From RHLJ01 sp048058975 (GTDB lineage: Bacteria > Bacteroidota > Rhodothermia > Balneolales > Balneolaceae), in NCBI GenBank assembly GCA_048058975.1, contig JBLLNP010000016.1, positions 1 through 64,000 on the forward strand: a stretch of 64,000 nt of DNA. The letters are read 5' to 3'. Numbering within the stretch: position 1 is the first letter of the stretch; each line of letters begins with the position of its first letter. A program made the translations under genes and the position numbers. The notes under the pieces were generated by a model. The model saw only the letters and a list, made by a program, of their open reading frames with translations. It did no database searches and was not told where the DNA came from. Positions 43,555 through 52,131 of this stretch are shown in pieces.

Positions 43555-44226
43555 ATGAATATATTAGTTGTAGAAGACGATCCCTCAGTTCGGACACTGG
43601 TGAAGGCGGTTCTTGAACATAACGGGAATTCCGTTCATGCTGAAGATACTGCAGCAACCGGAGAGAAAGCAGCAATTGAGGGGGAATTTGATATGATTAT
43701 TCTCGATTTAGGATTGCCGGATGGAGATGGCTACGAGGTTTGTAAAAATATACGGGATAAAAATATAACCACTCCGGTTCTTATTCTTTTCGGTGAGCAG
43801 GAAACCGATGTAAAGGTAAAATGCCTGAAGGTTGGGGCGGATGATTACCTAACTAAGCCATTCAACACCGAAGAACTTATCGCTCGAATGGAAGCCATCC
43901 AGCGAAGAACCGAATCTGCTACCGATCAGCTTCTTTCATGTGGAGAATTGAAGGTAGATCTTTTAAAACGAGAATTTTCTATCAATAACGAAAAAGTTCA
44001 GCTTACCAATAACGAGTTTAACCTATTGGTGTACTTTCTTAAGAACAAGAATAAGATTATCACCCAGGAAGAACTTGCTGAGAAAGTGTGGGATATCCAC
44101 TTTGATACTCAGACCAACTATATTAATGTGTATATCAGTTATCTGAGAAAGAAAATCCGCGAGTACTCTGAAGTTGATTACATAGAGACGATTCGAAAGA
44201 AAGGATTTACATTCCGGTGCGAATGA
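43555..44226 (+). CDS. OmpR/PhoB family response regulator
   Basis: A 223-aa regulator. The receiver has ILVVEDDPSVR, the acceptor Asp in MIILDLGLPDGDGYEV and Lys in ADDYLTKPFNTEELIARM. The winged-helix domain (about 130-223) shows QLTNNEFNLLVYFLKNKN, ITQEELAEKVW and VYISYLRKKIREY. At the usual switch Thr/Ser the sequence reads PVLILFGEQ, with Phe in place of Thr. No kinase gene is adjacent, so it is an orphan here. A terminator follows. Confidence 0.9.
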   Translation: MNILVVEDDPSVRTLVKAVLEHNGNSVHAEDTAATGEKAAIEGEFDMIILDLGLPDGDGYEVCKNIRDKNITTPVLILFGEQETDVKVKCLKVGADDYLTKPFNTEELIARMEAIQRRTESATDQLLSCGELKVDLLKREFSINNEKVQLTNNEFNLLVYFLKNKNKIITQEELAEKVWDIHFDTQTNYINVYISYLRKKIREYSEVDYIETIRKKGFTFRCE

Positions 44227-44244
44227 TTTTAAACTGATTTTACT

Positions 44245-44274
44245 AAAAGGCTGTCTCATGACGGCCTTTTTTTT
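44245..44274 (+). terminator. Rho-independent terminator after the OmpR-type gene
   Basis: Stem AAAAGGCTGTC / GACGGCCTTTT (one G-T wobble) with TCAT loop, followed by T's; it ends 3 bp before the trmH ATG. Confidence 0.9.
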
Positions 44275-44277
44275 GAC

Positions 44278-44964
44278 ATGGATTCAAAAATACGAGATCA
44301 ACTTATTGAATATCTGAAAGGCTTCACTACTGAGTCTCGCTGGGAAACTATTCAGAAAGTGCTTTCGAACCGTACTAACCATCTAACTGTAGTACTAGAA
44401 GATCTTCACAAACCACATAATGCAAATGCGGTGTTAAGAAGCTGTGATGGTTTTGGAATTCAGGATATTCACATCATTGAAAACAGAACAGTTTTTGGAT
44501 CCGAAAGAACAGTTTCGATCGGAGCACATCAGTGGCTTACCCTGAAAAAATATAATGACCCGGACAAGGAAAACGTCTCTGCTTGTTTTGATTCACTACG
44601 GCAAGAAGGGTATAAGATCATTGCAACGACACCGCACGAGCAGGATCAAAACTTAAGTGAGCTACCAATCGACCAAAAACTGGCTTTAGTTTTTGGTACA
44701 GAAAGAGAAGGGGTGAGTGATGAAGTAATGGAACAGGCCGATGGATTTGTTAAAATCCCCATGCATGGATTCAGTGAGAGTTTCAATATTTCGGTAAGTG
44801 CAGCAATCTGCCTGTATGATTTGACGACCCGACTTAGAAAATCAGACCTTAATTGGCATCTTGATGAAGAATATCAGAAAGATCTGTCTCTACTTTGGCT
44901 CAAAAAAACAATCAAAGCTTCCGAAAAGCTTATCGAGAAGTTTTTAAGCGAGCAAATAAACTAA
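44278..44964 (+). CDS. trmH: tRNA (guanosine-2'-O-)-methyltransferase TrmH (Gm18)
   Basis: A 228-aa SPOUT-fold methyltransferase that uses SAM to make Gm18 in tRNA. Motif 1 is VLEDLHKPHNANAVLRSCDG, motif 2 is LALVFGTEREGVSDEV and motif 3 is IPMHGFSESFNISVSAAICL. The catalytic Arg (VLRSCDG) is present. A basic N-terminal arm is shorter than in some members. It is convergent with the M28 peptidase gene and overlaps it by 4 bp. The terminator of the preceding gene comes within 3 bp of its ATG, so it may need its own upstream promoter. Confidence 0.9.
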   Translation: MDSKIRDQLIEYLKGFTTESRWETIQKVLSNRTNHLTVVLEDLHKPHNANAVLRSCDGFGIQDIHIIENRTVFGSERTVSIGAHQWLTLKKYNDPDKENVSACFDSLRQEGYKIIATTPHEQDQNLSELPIDQKLALVFGTEREGVSDEVMEQADGFVKIPMHGFSESFNISVSAAICLYDLTTRLRKSDLNWHLDEEYQKDLSLLWLKKTIKASEKLIEKFLSEQIN

Positions 44965-46328
44965 CGAGGTAAACGAATATTCAAATCGGCAACGCCGTAA
45001 GCGAATGCAGCCATTGTGGCTACACATTCATTGAAATCTTCAATATTCAGCTTATCAATGGTGTCTGCATCTGTATGGTGATACCAAAAGTATTTTTCAC
45101 CATTTACACGGAGCCCCATTCCAGGAACACCACCACGCATAAGTGGACCGATATCAGCACCGCCGCCACCTTTGGTTACTTCTCCTGATTCAATTTCTTC
45201 TAAATGAGAACCTATTTCCACAAGGATTTCAAAAGCTTCATCGCTTCCTGAAAACCCAAAACCAATCGGATCAAATACCCCTGCATCTGATTCCATAGCA
45301 AGAATGTGATTATCCAGTGATTTCTCATCTTCTTCAACCCATCGACGATATTCATTAGCGCCTACCAGACCATTTTCTTCATTCGTCCAAAGCACAACAC
45401 GGATGGTACGTTTAGGAGTTAATCCTGATTCTTTGATCAACCTTAAGGCTTCCCAGGCAGCCACACATCCACCTCCATCATCCATCATTCCAGTACCAAC
45501 ATCCCACGAATCAATATGTCCACCCAGAACAATGATTTCATCAGGGAATTGAGATCCGGTTATTTCAGCCATTACATTTCTGGAATCAGCATCCGGAAGT
45601 GTTTCGGCTTCCATCTTAAGGGTTACTTCCAGCTTTTCACCACGATCAGCGAGGCGTTGCATTAGTAGAGCATCCTCAACTGTAATTGCAGCATGTGGAA
45701 TTTTATCGATGCCTTCCTGATAGCGCATTACCCCTGTGTGAGGCGTTTGCATGGAATAGGAAGCAACTGAGGCTATCAGGCTGGCAATAGCGCCATGTTT
45801 GGCTGCTTCCGAGGCTCCATTCACTCGATAAGTAACCGTTTGACCATAGGTTGTGAATTCGGCATTAAATAAAACAATTTTACCTTTGGCTTCATCACTT
45901 CTTTGCTCTAGTTCTTCAAAGCTTTTAACCACTAATACTTCGGCAGTGATGCCTTCTTTAGGAGTTCCAATACTACCCCCAAGGCCTAACATCGGTAAAT
46001 TTCTTTTGATGGGGATATTAAGTGTAGCTGATTCTTTTCCACGAACCCAGTGGGGTACTTTTACTGGTTGGGTCCACACGCGGTCAAAACCGTCTTTTTT
46101 CATTTCTTCGACAATCCAATCAATGGCGTTTTCAAGATTTTCAGAACCACTGAATCTGGGACCGAAGGCATCTCCCATGTAAGTAAGTCTTTCCCAGCCA
46201 TTATCAGAACTCATTGCAGCTTGAATGATCGATTGCACTTCATTCTCAAAGGAATCAGGTATTGGATTTTGTGCGAAGGATGAAGTGCTTATAAGAAGAA
46301 CGGATAAGCCAGACAGGATTTTTTTCAT
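44961..46328 (-). CDS. Secreted M28 family metallopeptidase (carboxypeptidase Q-like)
   Basis: A 455-aa secreted peptidase from the ATG at 46328, with a signal peptide (MKKILSGLSVLLISTSSFAQ). A PA-type insert (IVLFNAEFTTYGQTV) lies between the halves of the catalytic domain: GGHIDSWDVGTGMMDDGGG, LWTNEENGLVGANEY (Glu-Glu pair), MESDAGVFDP and YHHTDADTIDKL. The ligands for two zincs (His, Asp, Glu, Asp, His) are present. The arrangement matches plasma-glutamate-carboxypeptidase-like M28 enzymes. It stands alone. Confidence 0.9.
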   Translation of the reverse strand: MKKILSGLSVLLISTSSFAQNPIPDSFENEVQSIIQAAMSSDNGWERLTYMGDAFGPRFSGSENLENAIDWIVEEMKKDGFDRVWTQPVKVPHWVRGKESATLNIPIKRNLPMLGLGGSIGTPKEGITAEVLVVKSFEELEQRSDEAKGKIVLFNAEFTTYGQTVTYRVNGASEAAKHGAIASLIASVASYSMQTPHTGVMRYQEGIDKIPHAAITVEDALLMQRLADRGEKLEVTLKMEAETLPDADSRNVMAEITGSQFPDEIIVLGGHIDSWDVGTGMMDDGGGCVAAWEALRLIKESGLTPKRTIRVVLWTNEENGLVGANEYRRWVEEDEKSLDNHILAMESDAGVFDPIGFGFSGSDEAFEILVEIGSHLEEIESGEVTKGGGGADIGPLMRGGVPGMGLRVNGEKYFWYHHTDADTIDKLNIEDFNECVATMAAFAYGVADLNIRLPR

Positions 46329-46395
46329 GTAATTCAATTTAAGTTCGGATCAATTTTAAAGAAAAGTTCGTCCCTAAGTTGAAAATAATTGAAAT

Positions 46396-46420
46396 AAAAA
46401 ACCCCAGTTAATTGGGGTTA
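46396..46420 (-). terminator. Rho-independent terminator of the M23 peptidase gene
   Basis: Stem AACCCCA / TTGGGGTT around 46400-46419; read on the minus strand the hairpin is followed by TTTTTTATTTC. It begins 5 bp after the peptidase stop. Confidence 0.88.
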
Positions 46421-46424
46421 AAAA

Positions 46425-47399
46425 TTAGTCGAGTGAATTTGAATTGGTTTCCGATATCTGACGAAACATCATGTATTCCTCCGGGGAAGTATCGGCAAAC
46501 AGATAGAAGAGAGGGTCAACCGCCCGTTTATTAAGATGTACTTCATAATGGAGGTGCGGTCCTTCAACCAACCCAGTGTTACCTGATTTTGCAATTTCCT
46601 GCCCTCGTAATACCTTGGTCCCCGATTTTATATCAGAACTGAAGGCAGACAAATGAGCGTATAACGTTTCAAATCCAAAGCCATGGTCGATAACCACGAT
46701 TTTTCCTAGATTCCCTTTTCTTCCCGCATACTTAACTACACCATCACCTGTAGCATAAACCGGAGACCCGATGTCGGCTCTGAAATCTACTCCATTATGT
46801 GGTCGGCTATACTGAAGTATAGGATGATATCGTAATCCATAACCACTTAACAAAATTCCACTGCTGGGCTTGATAGCTGGGATGTGAGTTAGTTTTTCTT
46901 TGTTATTGTTATACTGATTCTTTATTTCCTCGAAACTGAGATTTTGGATCCCGATCTTTCGCTCAAGATTATCAATTCGTGAGGCAGTCCATTTTAAAAG
47001 ATATGCAGTGGACTCTTCAAAGATGTCAAATTCCTCATAAGGGTCGGTACCACCAATACCGGCCTGGCGTTCTTCAATGGTAATTTCATCCAATCCCAAA
47101 ATAGAACGATAAACTTCATTATCACGGGCAGCAATGTCCTCTAGTTGTAGGTCGAGGCTGGTAATTGCTTGCTTTGTGCTTTCAAGTTGTGCGTACAAAG
47201 CTTCATTTTCAGCTTGTAATGCTAGCTCAGCAGGAGACCCAATCTTGGTTGAAAGTAGTATGATTCCAATGCCTGCAAACACAACACCGGTCAAAATCCA
47301 TATTGCTAAGTTGTAGATAACCTGTTCTTTACGATGGTAGGTAATCGGTATAAATTCACAGGACGACTCGTCGTAGTAGTAGTGATTTTTTAAAGACAT
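46425..47399 (-). CDS. M23 family (LytM) cell-wall peptidase
   Basis: A 324-aa membrane-anchored protein: one helix (about 30-50), a coiled-coil region (about 60-95 and 140-170) and the LytM domain (about 185-300) with HNGVDFRADIGSPVYATGDG, VVIDHGFGFETLYAHLS and HLHYEVHLNKRAVDP. The zinc His and Asp ligands (H-x3-D and H-x-H) are in place, so it should cleave peptidoglycan crosslinks. The helix suggests an inner-membrane anchor, with the enzyme in the periplasm. Typical of the group as a cell-shape factor. Confidence 0.9.
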   Translation of the reverse strand: MSLKNHYYYDESSCEFIPITYHRKEQVIYNLAIWILTGVVFAGIGIILLSTKIGSPAELALQAENEALYAQLESTKQAITSLDLQLEDIAARDNEVYRSILGLDEITIEERQAGIGGTDPYEEFDIFEESTAYLLKWTASRIDNLERKIGIQNLSFEEIKNQYNNNKEKLTHIPAIKPSSGILLSGYGLRYHPILQYSRPHNGVDFRADIGSPVYATGDGVVKYAGRKGNLGKIVVIDHGFGFETLYAHLSAFSSDIKSGTKVLRGQEIAKSGNTGLVEGPHLHYEVHLNKRAVDPLFYLFADTSPEEYMMFRQISETNSNSLD

Positions 47400-47474
47400 A
47401 GGTTGGTTTTTTTCAAACTCGCATAAGTTAGTAACTCCCCGGAGTTCTTCAAAGAGTATTCCTAAACTCTAATG

Positions 47475-48506
47475 TTACTCAATATCACCTTCGAAGTATT
47501 CAATTGCACGTTGCATCGTGTGATCTTTACTTTTGGTTTTTTCAGCGATACTTGATTGAATCTTATCCTGAAACGCTTTGGCAGCATCATAGCCATAATG
47601 TTTAAGTAAGTGATTCATTGCAATTACCTCTGCTATTACAGTGATGTTTTTTCCAGGAGTAATTGGTAGGGTGATATATGGAATCTCCAGATTCATGATA
47701 TTCACAGTATCATGATCAAGTCCCGTTCGGTTAACTTCGGAAGCGTCATCCCACAAAGTAAGTTCCACAACAACTTCAAGCCTTTTCTGATAGCGTACCG
47801 AGCGGATTCCGAACATAGACATAACATCTACAATCCCTAATCCACGTATTTCCATAAAGTGTTTACTCATCTGGGTAGCTGAGGCCATTAAGACACTGCT
47901 TTTTTTGGTAAGCATTACCACATCATCAGCTACAAGGCGGTGACCTCGTTCAACAAGATCAAGTGCAACTTCACTTTTTCCAATGCCTGATTTGCCAGCA
48001 ATCAGGATTCCTATCCCATATACATCCACCATTGCTCCGTGTATCATTGTCTGAAGAGCAAACTGATCATCCAGAAAATCACGAAGAAGAAACATAAAAC
48101 GGGTAGTTTCATAAGGAGTCATATAGATTGGAATACCTACTTCTTCAGCCAGGTCGAGCAAGTATTGGGGGAGCGAGTTTCCGTCTGTAAGAAAAATAAC
48201 AGGGATTTGATACTTGGTTAAGTTTCTAAAAGCTTTCTTTTGCTCGTCTTCCGAAAGATGTTCCAGATATTGGGTTTCTGTATTTCCAATAACCTGAATT
48301 CTTTGATATGTAAAAAGCTCCAGGTAGCCTGTAAGTGCAAGACCGGGTCTGTTTAAATCAGCTTCGGTTACAAACCGGTGATCACCGCAATCTCCTGCTG
48401 CACAAGCAACAAGATTGATATGGACACGCTCCCTTAATCGATCTACAAGATAACTTACGCTAATCTTGTCTTTAATAGGAATTGCAGGTTGAGGGGAAAA
48501 TGGCAT
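47475..48506 (-). CDS. hprK: HPr kinase/phosphorylase
   Basis: A 343-aa bifunctional enzyme. The N-terminal half is the HprK_N domain, and the C-terminal half has Walker A (ILIAGKSGIGKSEVALDLVE), the VADDVVMLTKK segment and the signature MEIRGLGIVDVMSMFGI. The LDLVERGHRLVADD context and MEIRG loop are diagnostic. It phosphorylates HPr on Ser in carbon control; no ptsH lies in the window. It follows hpf with 6 bp between, so they are an operon with the recombinase. Confidence 0.92.
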   Translation of the reverse strand: MPFSPQPAIPIKDKISVSYLVDRLRERVHINLVACAAGDCGDHRFVTEADLNRPGLALTGYLELFTYQRIQVIGNTETQYLEHLSEDEQKKAFRNLTKYQIPVIFLTDGNSLPQYLLDLAEEVGIPIYMTPYETTRFMFLLRDFLDDQFALQTMIHGAMVDVYGIGILIAGKSGIGKSEVALDLVERGHRLVADDVVMLTKKSSVLMASATQMSKHFMEIRGLGIVDVMSMFGIRSVRYQKRLEVVVELTLWDDASEVNRTGLDHDTVNIMNLEIPYITLPITPGKNITVIAEVIAMNHLLKHYGYDAAKAFQDKIQSSIAEKTKSKDHTMQRAIEYFEGDIE

Positions 48507-48512
48507 GGTCTA

Positions 48513-48812
48513 TTAATGAGTTGTGAATTTCTTTTCTTTGTAGCGCTTTAATTGTCTCGATAGATTTTCCACAGCAGCTAATATGGCCTGCTCGTATTTC
48601 GGTGCTACTTCAGTAGCTTTCAGTGTTTTATTAGGAATCTGAACAATGATTTCCGCTTGTTGGGGATTGTCATTGTCCGCGTGAGGCTCCAAAATGATGC
48701 TGCAACTTACAATGCGATCATAAAACTGCTGTAACTTTGAAACAGCATCTTCACTGTATGCTTTAAGGTTTGCGCTTGCATCGAAGTGGCGTGCTGTAAA
48801 TCTGATGTTCAT
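48513..48812 (-). CDS. hpf: Ribosome hibernation-promoting factor, short form
   Basis: A 99-aa protein of the HPF/RaiA family, which binds the 30S subunit in stationary phase. It shows MNIRFTARHFDASANLKAY, EPHADNDNPQQAEIIVQIPN and terminal QLKRYKEKK; it lacks the long-form C-terminal dimerisation domain. AAAAAGGAAT upstream gives a ribosome site. It sits between hprK (6 bp) and the recombinase gene (23 bp). Confidence 0.9.
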   Translation of the reverse strand: MNIRFTARHFDASANLKAYSEDAVSKLQQFYDRIVSCSIILEPHADNDNPQQAEIIVQIPNKTLKATEVAPKYEQAILAAVENLSRQLKRYKEKKFTTH

Positions 48813-48835
48813 AGTCGTTATTCCTTTTTTTCTGT

Positions 48836-49753
48836 TTATGATTTTGCTCTTGGATGTGCTTGTTCGTACACATTTTTTAGCCGTTCTACACTTGTGTGTG
48901 TATAAACCTGGGTGGCCGCTAAGTTAGCATGGCCTAAAAACTCTTTAATTAAACGAATATCGGCTCCGTTATTCAACATGTGGGTGGCAAAACTATGTCG
49001 TAAAACATGGGGGCTTTTCTGAGTGACCTCGCTTTCTCTAGTCAAATACTTTTCAACCATATATCGAACAGCTCTCACATAAGCACGCTGACCGCTAGCT
49101 GCAAGAAACAACGCTTTCCGGGCATCTGAGTCAGTTCTTGATCCATAAAGTTCTTTTCTTTTACTCATGAAGTCTTTCAATATATCTCTTGCAGTATTAC
49201 CTAAGGGTACAATTCGTTCTTTATTTCCTTTACCCTGAACTGTGATCTGACCCGATCTTAAATCCACATCAGTAAGATTAAGCCCAACTAATTCACTTAC
49301 ACGAATTCCGGTTCCGTAAAACACCTCAAGAATTGCTCTGTCCTGAAGGCCACGTGTATGTTCGATATTTACATTTTCCAGCATCCGCTCCATATCTTCG
49401 GAGGTCACTGTTTTGGGCAATGTTTTATCTTTTTTGGGAACAACCAACAGGTGAGCAGGATTCTTAGTGATATATCCACGTTTGAATGCATATTTAAAAA
49501 AAGAACGCAATGCCGCTACTTTCCGGGCGATGGAACTTTTGGAAAGTCCGCTGTCAGATAACTCACCAAGCCAGAGGCGAATAATTAATCTTGTAATGAG
49601 TTGAACATCAACTTGTTCAGGGTCAGATTCAAATTGAGAAGCACAAAAATTGAGAAAAGTAGTTAAGTCGTTTTCGTACGAAATAATAGTATGAGGGGAG
49701 GAATTTCGTTCAACCTGAAGATATTTCAGATATTTCTCAATCAGTTTTTTCAT
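48836..49753 (-). CDS. Tyrosine recombinase (XerC/XerD family)
   Basis: A 305-aa recombinase for chromosome dimer resolution. The SAM-like N-terminal domain (ERNSSPHTIISYENDLTTFL) is followed by the catalytic domain with Arg in YGTGIRVSELVGLN, Lys in GKGNKERIVPLG, HVLRHSFATHML (H-x2-R) and the nucleophile Tyr in TQVYTHTSVERL. The ATG at 49753 is preferred to a TTG upstream. XerC and XerD cannot be told apart without comparison. It leads the xer-hpf-hprK unit. Confidence 0.92.
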   Translation of the reverse strand: MKKLIEKYLKYLQVERNSSPHTIISYENDLTTFLNFCASQFESDPEQVDVQLITRLIIRLWLGELSDSGLSKSSIARKVAALRSFFKYAFKRGYITKNPAHLLVVPKKDKTLPKTVTSEDMERMLENVNIEHTRGLQDRAILEVFYGTGIRVSELVGLNLTDVDLRSGQITVQGKGNKERIVPLGNTARDILKDFMSKRKELYGSRTDSDARKALFLAASGQRAYVRAVRYMVEKYLTRESEVTQKSPHVLRHSFATHMLNNGADIRLIKEFLGHANLAATQVYTHTSVERLKNVYEQAHPRAKS

Positions 49754-49816
49754 TGGCTGCAATATGTTTAACTGACAAACAAAATGAAACCTGTTCTAAG
49801 TAATTTTTACGAGTTT

Positions 49817-50968
49817 TCAGACTTCTCTTCCTTTCCACGATGATTTAATTCCGAAAATCTTATTTACAATTGAAACCACCCCAAGAACCTGAAACCAAAG
49901 TACCGAGATAGGGTGGAGGAAGGAATAGAGCAGGTTGTATTTTAAAACTCTTGAAAGGATTATTCTTTGAGTAATGATAATTAATAAAACAGAGGCGGAA
50001 AGAATGGCCACCAACCAGTCCTTTTCTATGAACCCATTTACTAAAGCATAAACCGGGATTAGAAAAACGATGATATGCAGAATCCCCATCATTACGAATT
50101 CGAAAACATTAGTGAACCCTGCCAGGAAATTCTTTTTAAATCCATTCCAAACTTCTGCATGAGACGTGTACATTCTACAGTGAACGGTGCCAACGCCATC
50201 CAATAGTTGAAAAAGATATCCTGCTGTTTTGATTCTCCTTGCAATTTCCATGTCTTCAACTACTTCTGATTTAACAGATTCATGCCCGCCTATCTCGTTA
50301 TAAGTTGATCGGCGGAATGCCAGAAACTGGCCGCATCCTGCTATAAATTTATCGGATAGTTTTGGTTTCAGGAATGAAGGCATCCATCTTGGAGGGCGTT
50401 CCACATATATGGCTGGGAGAAGGGTATAGAGCGCATAATTGAACATGGGAATGACCATGTTTTCCCAGAAGCTTTTCAGCTGTTGCTGTGGCCACACCGT
50501 AATTGCGTCTTTATGCTGTAACCGGGAGACTGTTTTTGCAAGTACATCCGGTTCAAGCCAAACATCCGCATCGATAAACACCAGAAATTGTCCTCCTGCT
50601 TCCTGAGATAATTGATGACAAGCCCAGGGTTTGCCCAGCCAGTCTTCCGGTTTTGGCTTGCCCTTTAGATGTTTAAGGTTTGTGATTATTCCTGATAATT
50701 CTTCCAGAATTTCTGTCGTACGATCAGTTGAATTATCATCCAGAACCAGAACTTCAAAAGGCGTGTAATCCTGTTTTAAGGCACTCGTCACGCATCGTTC
50801 GATTACAGCTTCCTCATTTCTGGCAGGTATGCAGATGCTCACAAAAGGAGCATTGCTATCGGCAATCGGTTCGACTTCTCTCAAAGACTTAAACTCAAAT
50901 AAATTCCTGATCAATACCGCAGAAGTAGCGAGTAAAAAAATAAGAGCAAAAAAGAGTAAGTAGATCAT
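49817..50968 (-). CDS. Family 2 glycosyltransferase, carotenoid glycosyltransferase-like (CruC/CrtQ type)
   Basis: A 383-aa inner-membrane enzyme. The N-terminal helix is followed by VSICIPARNEEAVIERCV, LVLDDNSTDRTTEIL, GKPWACHQLSQEAGG and VFIDADVWLEPDVL, then VVEDMEIARRI, and four C-terminal helices ending FGIKSSWKGREV. The GKPWACHQL and terminal WKGR features are those of CrtQ/CruC/HpnB relatives. Neighbours are a CrtC-like hydratase and a CruD-like acyltransferase, so it probably glycosylates a hydroxylated carotenoid. This is inference from context. It is divergent from the hydratase gene (60 bp apart). Confidence 0.8.
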   Translation of the reverse strand: MIYLLFFALIFLLATSAVLIRNLFEFKSLREVEPIADSNAPFVSICIPARNEEAVIERCVTSALKQDYTPFEVLVLDDNSTDRTTEILEELSGIITNLKHLKGKPKPEDWLGKPWACHQLSQEAGGQFLVFIDADVWLEPDVLAKTVSRLQHKDAITVWPQQQLKSFWENMVIPMFNYALYTLLPAIYVERPPRWMPSFLKPKLSDKFIAGCGQFLAFRRSTYNEIGGHESVKSEVVEDMEIARRIKTAGYLFQLLDGVGTVHCRMYTSHAEVWNGFKKNFLAGFTNVFEFVMMGILHIIVFLIPVYALVNGFIEKDWLVAILSASVLLIIITQRIILSRVLKYNLLYSFLHPISVLWFQVLGVVSIVNKIFGIKSSWKGREV

Positions 50969-51028
50969 ATGAACGAAAGGTAGTAAACCAATAGTTGACG
51001 AACACAATAAGTAACCGTTTATTTGTGT

Positions 51029-52096
51029 ATGAACATTTCAACTAAACTCGAAGATGAACATTTTGATCCCAAAAAACCTCCACAAGGTTATGAGTGGTGG
51101 TATTTTGATGCAATCAGTATGGATAAGAAATGGAGTTTCGTTGTTATTTTCTTTCAGGGGAATCCTTTTTCTCCTGAATATATCAAAGCTGGAGAAGCGG
51201 CTAAACCAGATCAATTCCCGGCAATAAGCATTTCTGTTTATAAAAATGGCAAGCCGGAGTATTATAGTTTTATTGAATATCAGGAGGGAAGACTGAACTG
51301 GAATGATGAGGAAGGAACCTGCTCAATAGGGAGTAATTTTTTTAAAAGAACGGTGTCAGAATCTGAAGTAGTGTATGAGTTATTATTGGCTCAAACACTG
51401 GAATCTGGTCATTCGATAAATTCTAAGCTTAAATTCACTTCACCGATTATACCTGAGAGAGTCATTGAACATCAAGCCAGTGGTGAAAAACATTTTTGGA
51501 ATCTATTACAGCCCCAGGCTCAGGTGAATGGTTCCATTTCAATCAAAGGAAAAAGCAACGATTTTAATGTTTTGTTTAGCGGTACGGGATACCATGATCA
51601 TAATACAGGCTATGAACCCATGAAAAAGAGCTTTGAAGACTGGTACTGGGGGAGACTCCATTTCAAAGACTCAACGTTGATTTATTATGTAATGAATGGT
51701 CTTGATGGGAGCGAGCAGCACGAAGCCTGGTTAATTGCTAAAGATTCAGGAGAATTACTGGATTCTTTTGATGAAATAAATCTTTCTGATTTTCAAAAGA
51801 ACCGATATGGGTTAAACTCTGCCAGAAAACTGGAGTTGATTTCTGAGAAATCAAGAGTATCTATTCAGCTAACATCTTTGGTTGACAACGGACCTTTTTA
51901 TCAGCGTTTTTTAAGCGATGCTGTGCTTCAATATAGTGGAAGTAGGATGGAAACAAGCGGAATTTCTGAGTACATCAAACCAGCTCAGATTTATGAAGAA
52001 AAGTATTGGTGGATGGTGCGAATGAGACTGCGTTTTCTGAATCAAAAATCGCATTGGGTTCAACGTTCTAAAATGCTCTACGAGTGGACGTGGTGA
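51029..52096 (+). CDS. Carotenoid 1,2-hydratase-like protein (CrtC family)
   Basis: A 355-aa protein with tandem lipocalin-like beta domains and the CrtC signature PQGYEWWYFDAISMDKKW near the N-terminus, GTGYHDHNTGYEPMKKSF in the middle and DWYWGRLHFKDSTLIYYVM. CrtC adds water to the 1,2 double bond of acyclic or psi-end carotenoids, giving the tertiary hydroxyl that CruC-type enzymes glycosylate. The His-Asp-His cluster (YHDHN) is the likely acid-base site. It lies between the glycosyltransferase and acyltransferase genes. The assignment is by motif and context. Confidence 0.8.
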   Translation: MNISTKLEDEHFDPKKPPQGYEWWYFDAISMDKKWSFVVIFFQGNPFSPEYIKAGEAAKPDQFPAISISVYKNGKPEYYSFIEYQEGRLNWNDEEGTCSIGSNFFKRTVSESEVVYELLLAQTLESGHSINSKLKFTSPIIPERVIEHQASGEKHFWNLLQPQAQVNGSISIKGKSNDFNVLFSGTGYHDHNTGYEPMKKSFEDWYWGRLHFKDSTLIYYVMNGLDGSEQHEAWLIAKDSGELLDSFDEINLSDFQKNRYGLNSARKLELISEKSRVSIQLTSLVDNGPFYQRFLSDAVLQYSGSRMETSGISEYIKPAQIYEEKYWWMVRMRLRFLNQKSHWVQRSKMLYEWTW

Positions 52097-52099
52097 ATT

Positions 52100-52131
52100 C
52101 GTTAATGGTTAATCGTTAATCTTTAATCGTT
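52100..52131. repeat. Copy of the CGTTAATGGTTAATCGTTA repeat
   Basis: The 19-mer at 52100-52118 is identical to 1410-1428. The acyltransferase stop (TTA at 52116-52118) lies in it. A diverged inverted copy, ATTAACGAATCACGATTAACG, falls in the same gene near 52213-52233 (quoted as ATTAACGAAT then ACGATTAACG), where it encodes VVNRDSLM in frame. Confidence 0.75.

Noticed and set aside
48836..49753. Phage or island integrase
   Set aside because: Length, motifs and the hpf-hprK partners fit a chromosomal Xer recombinase; there is no att site or phage gene.
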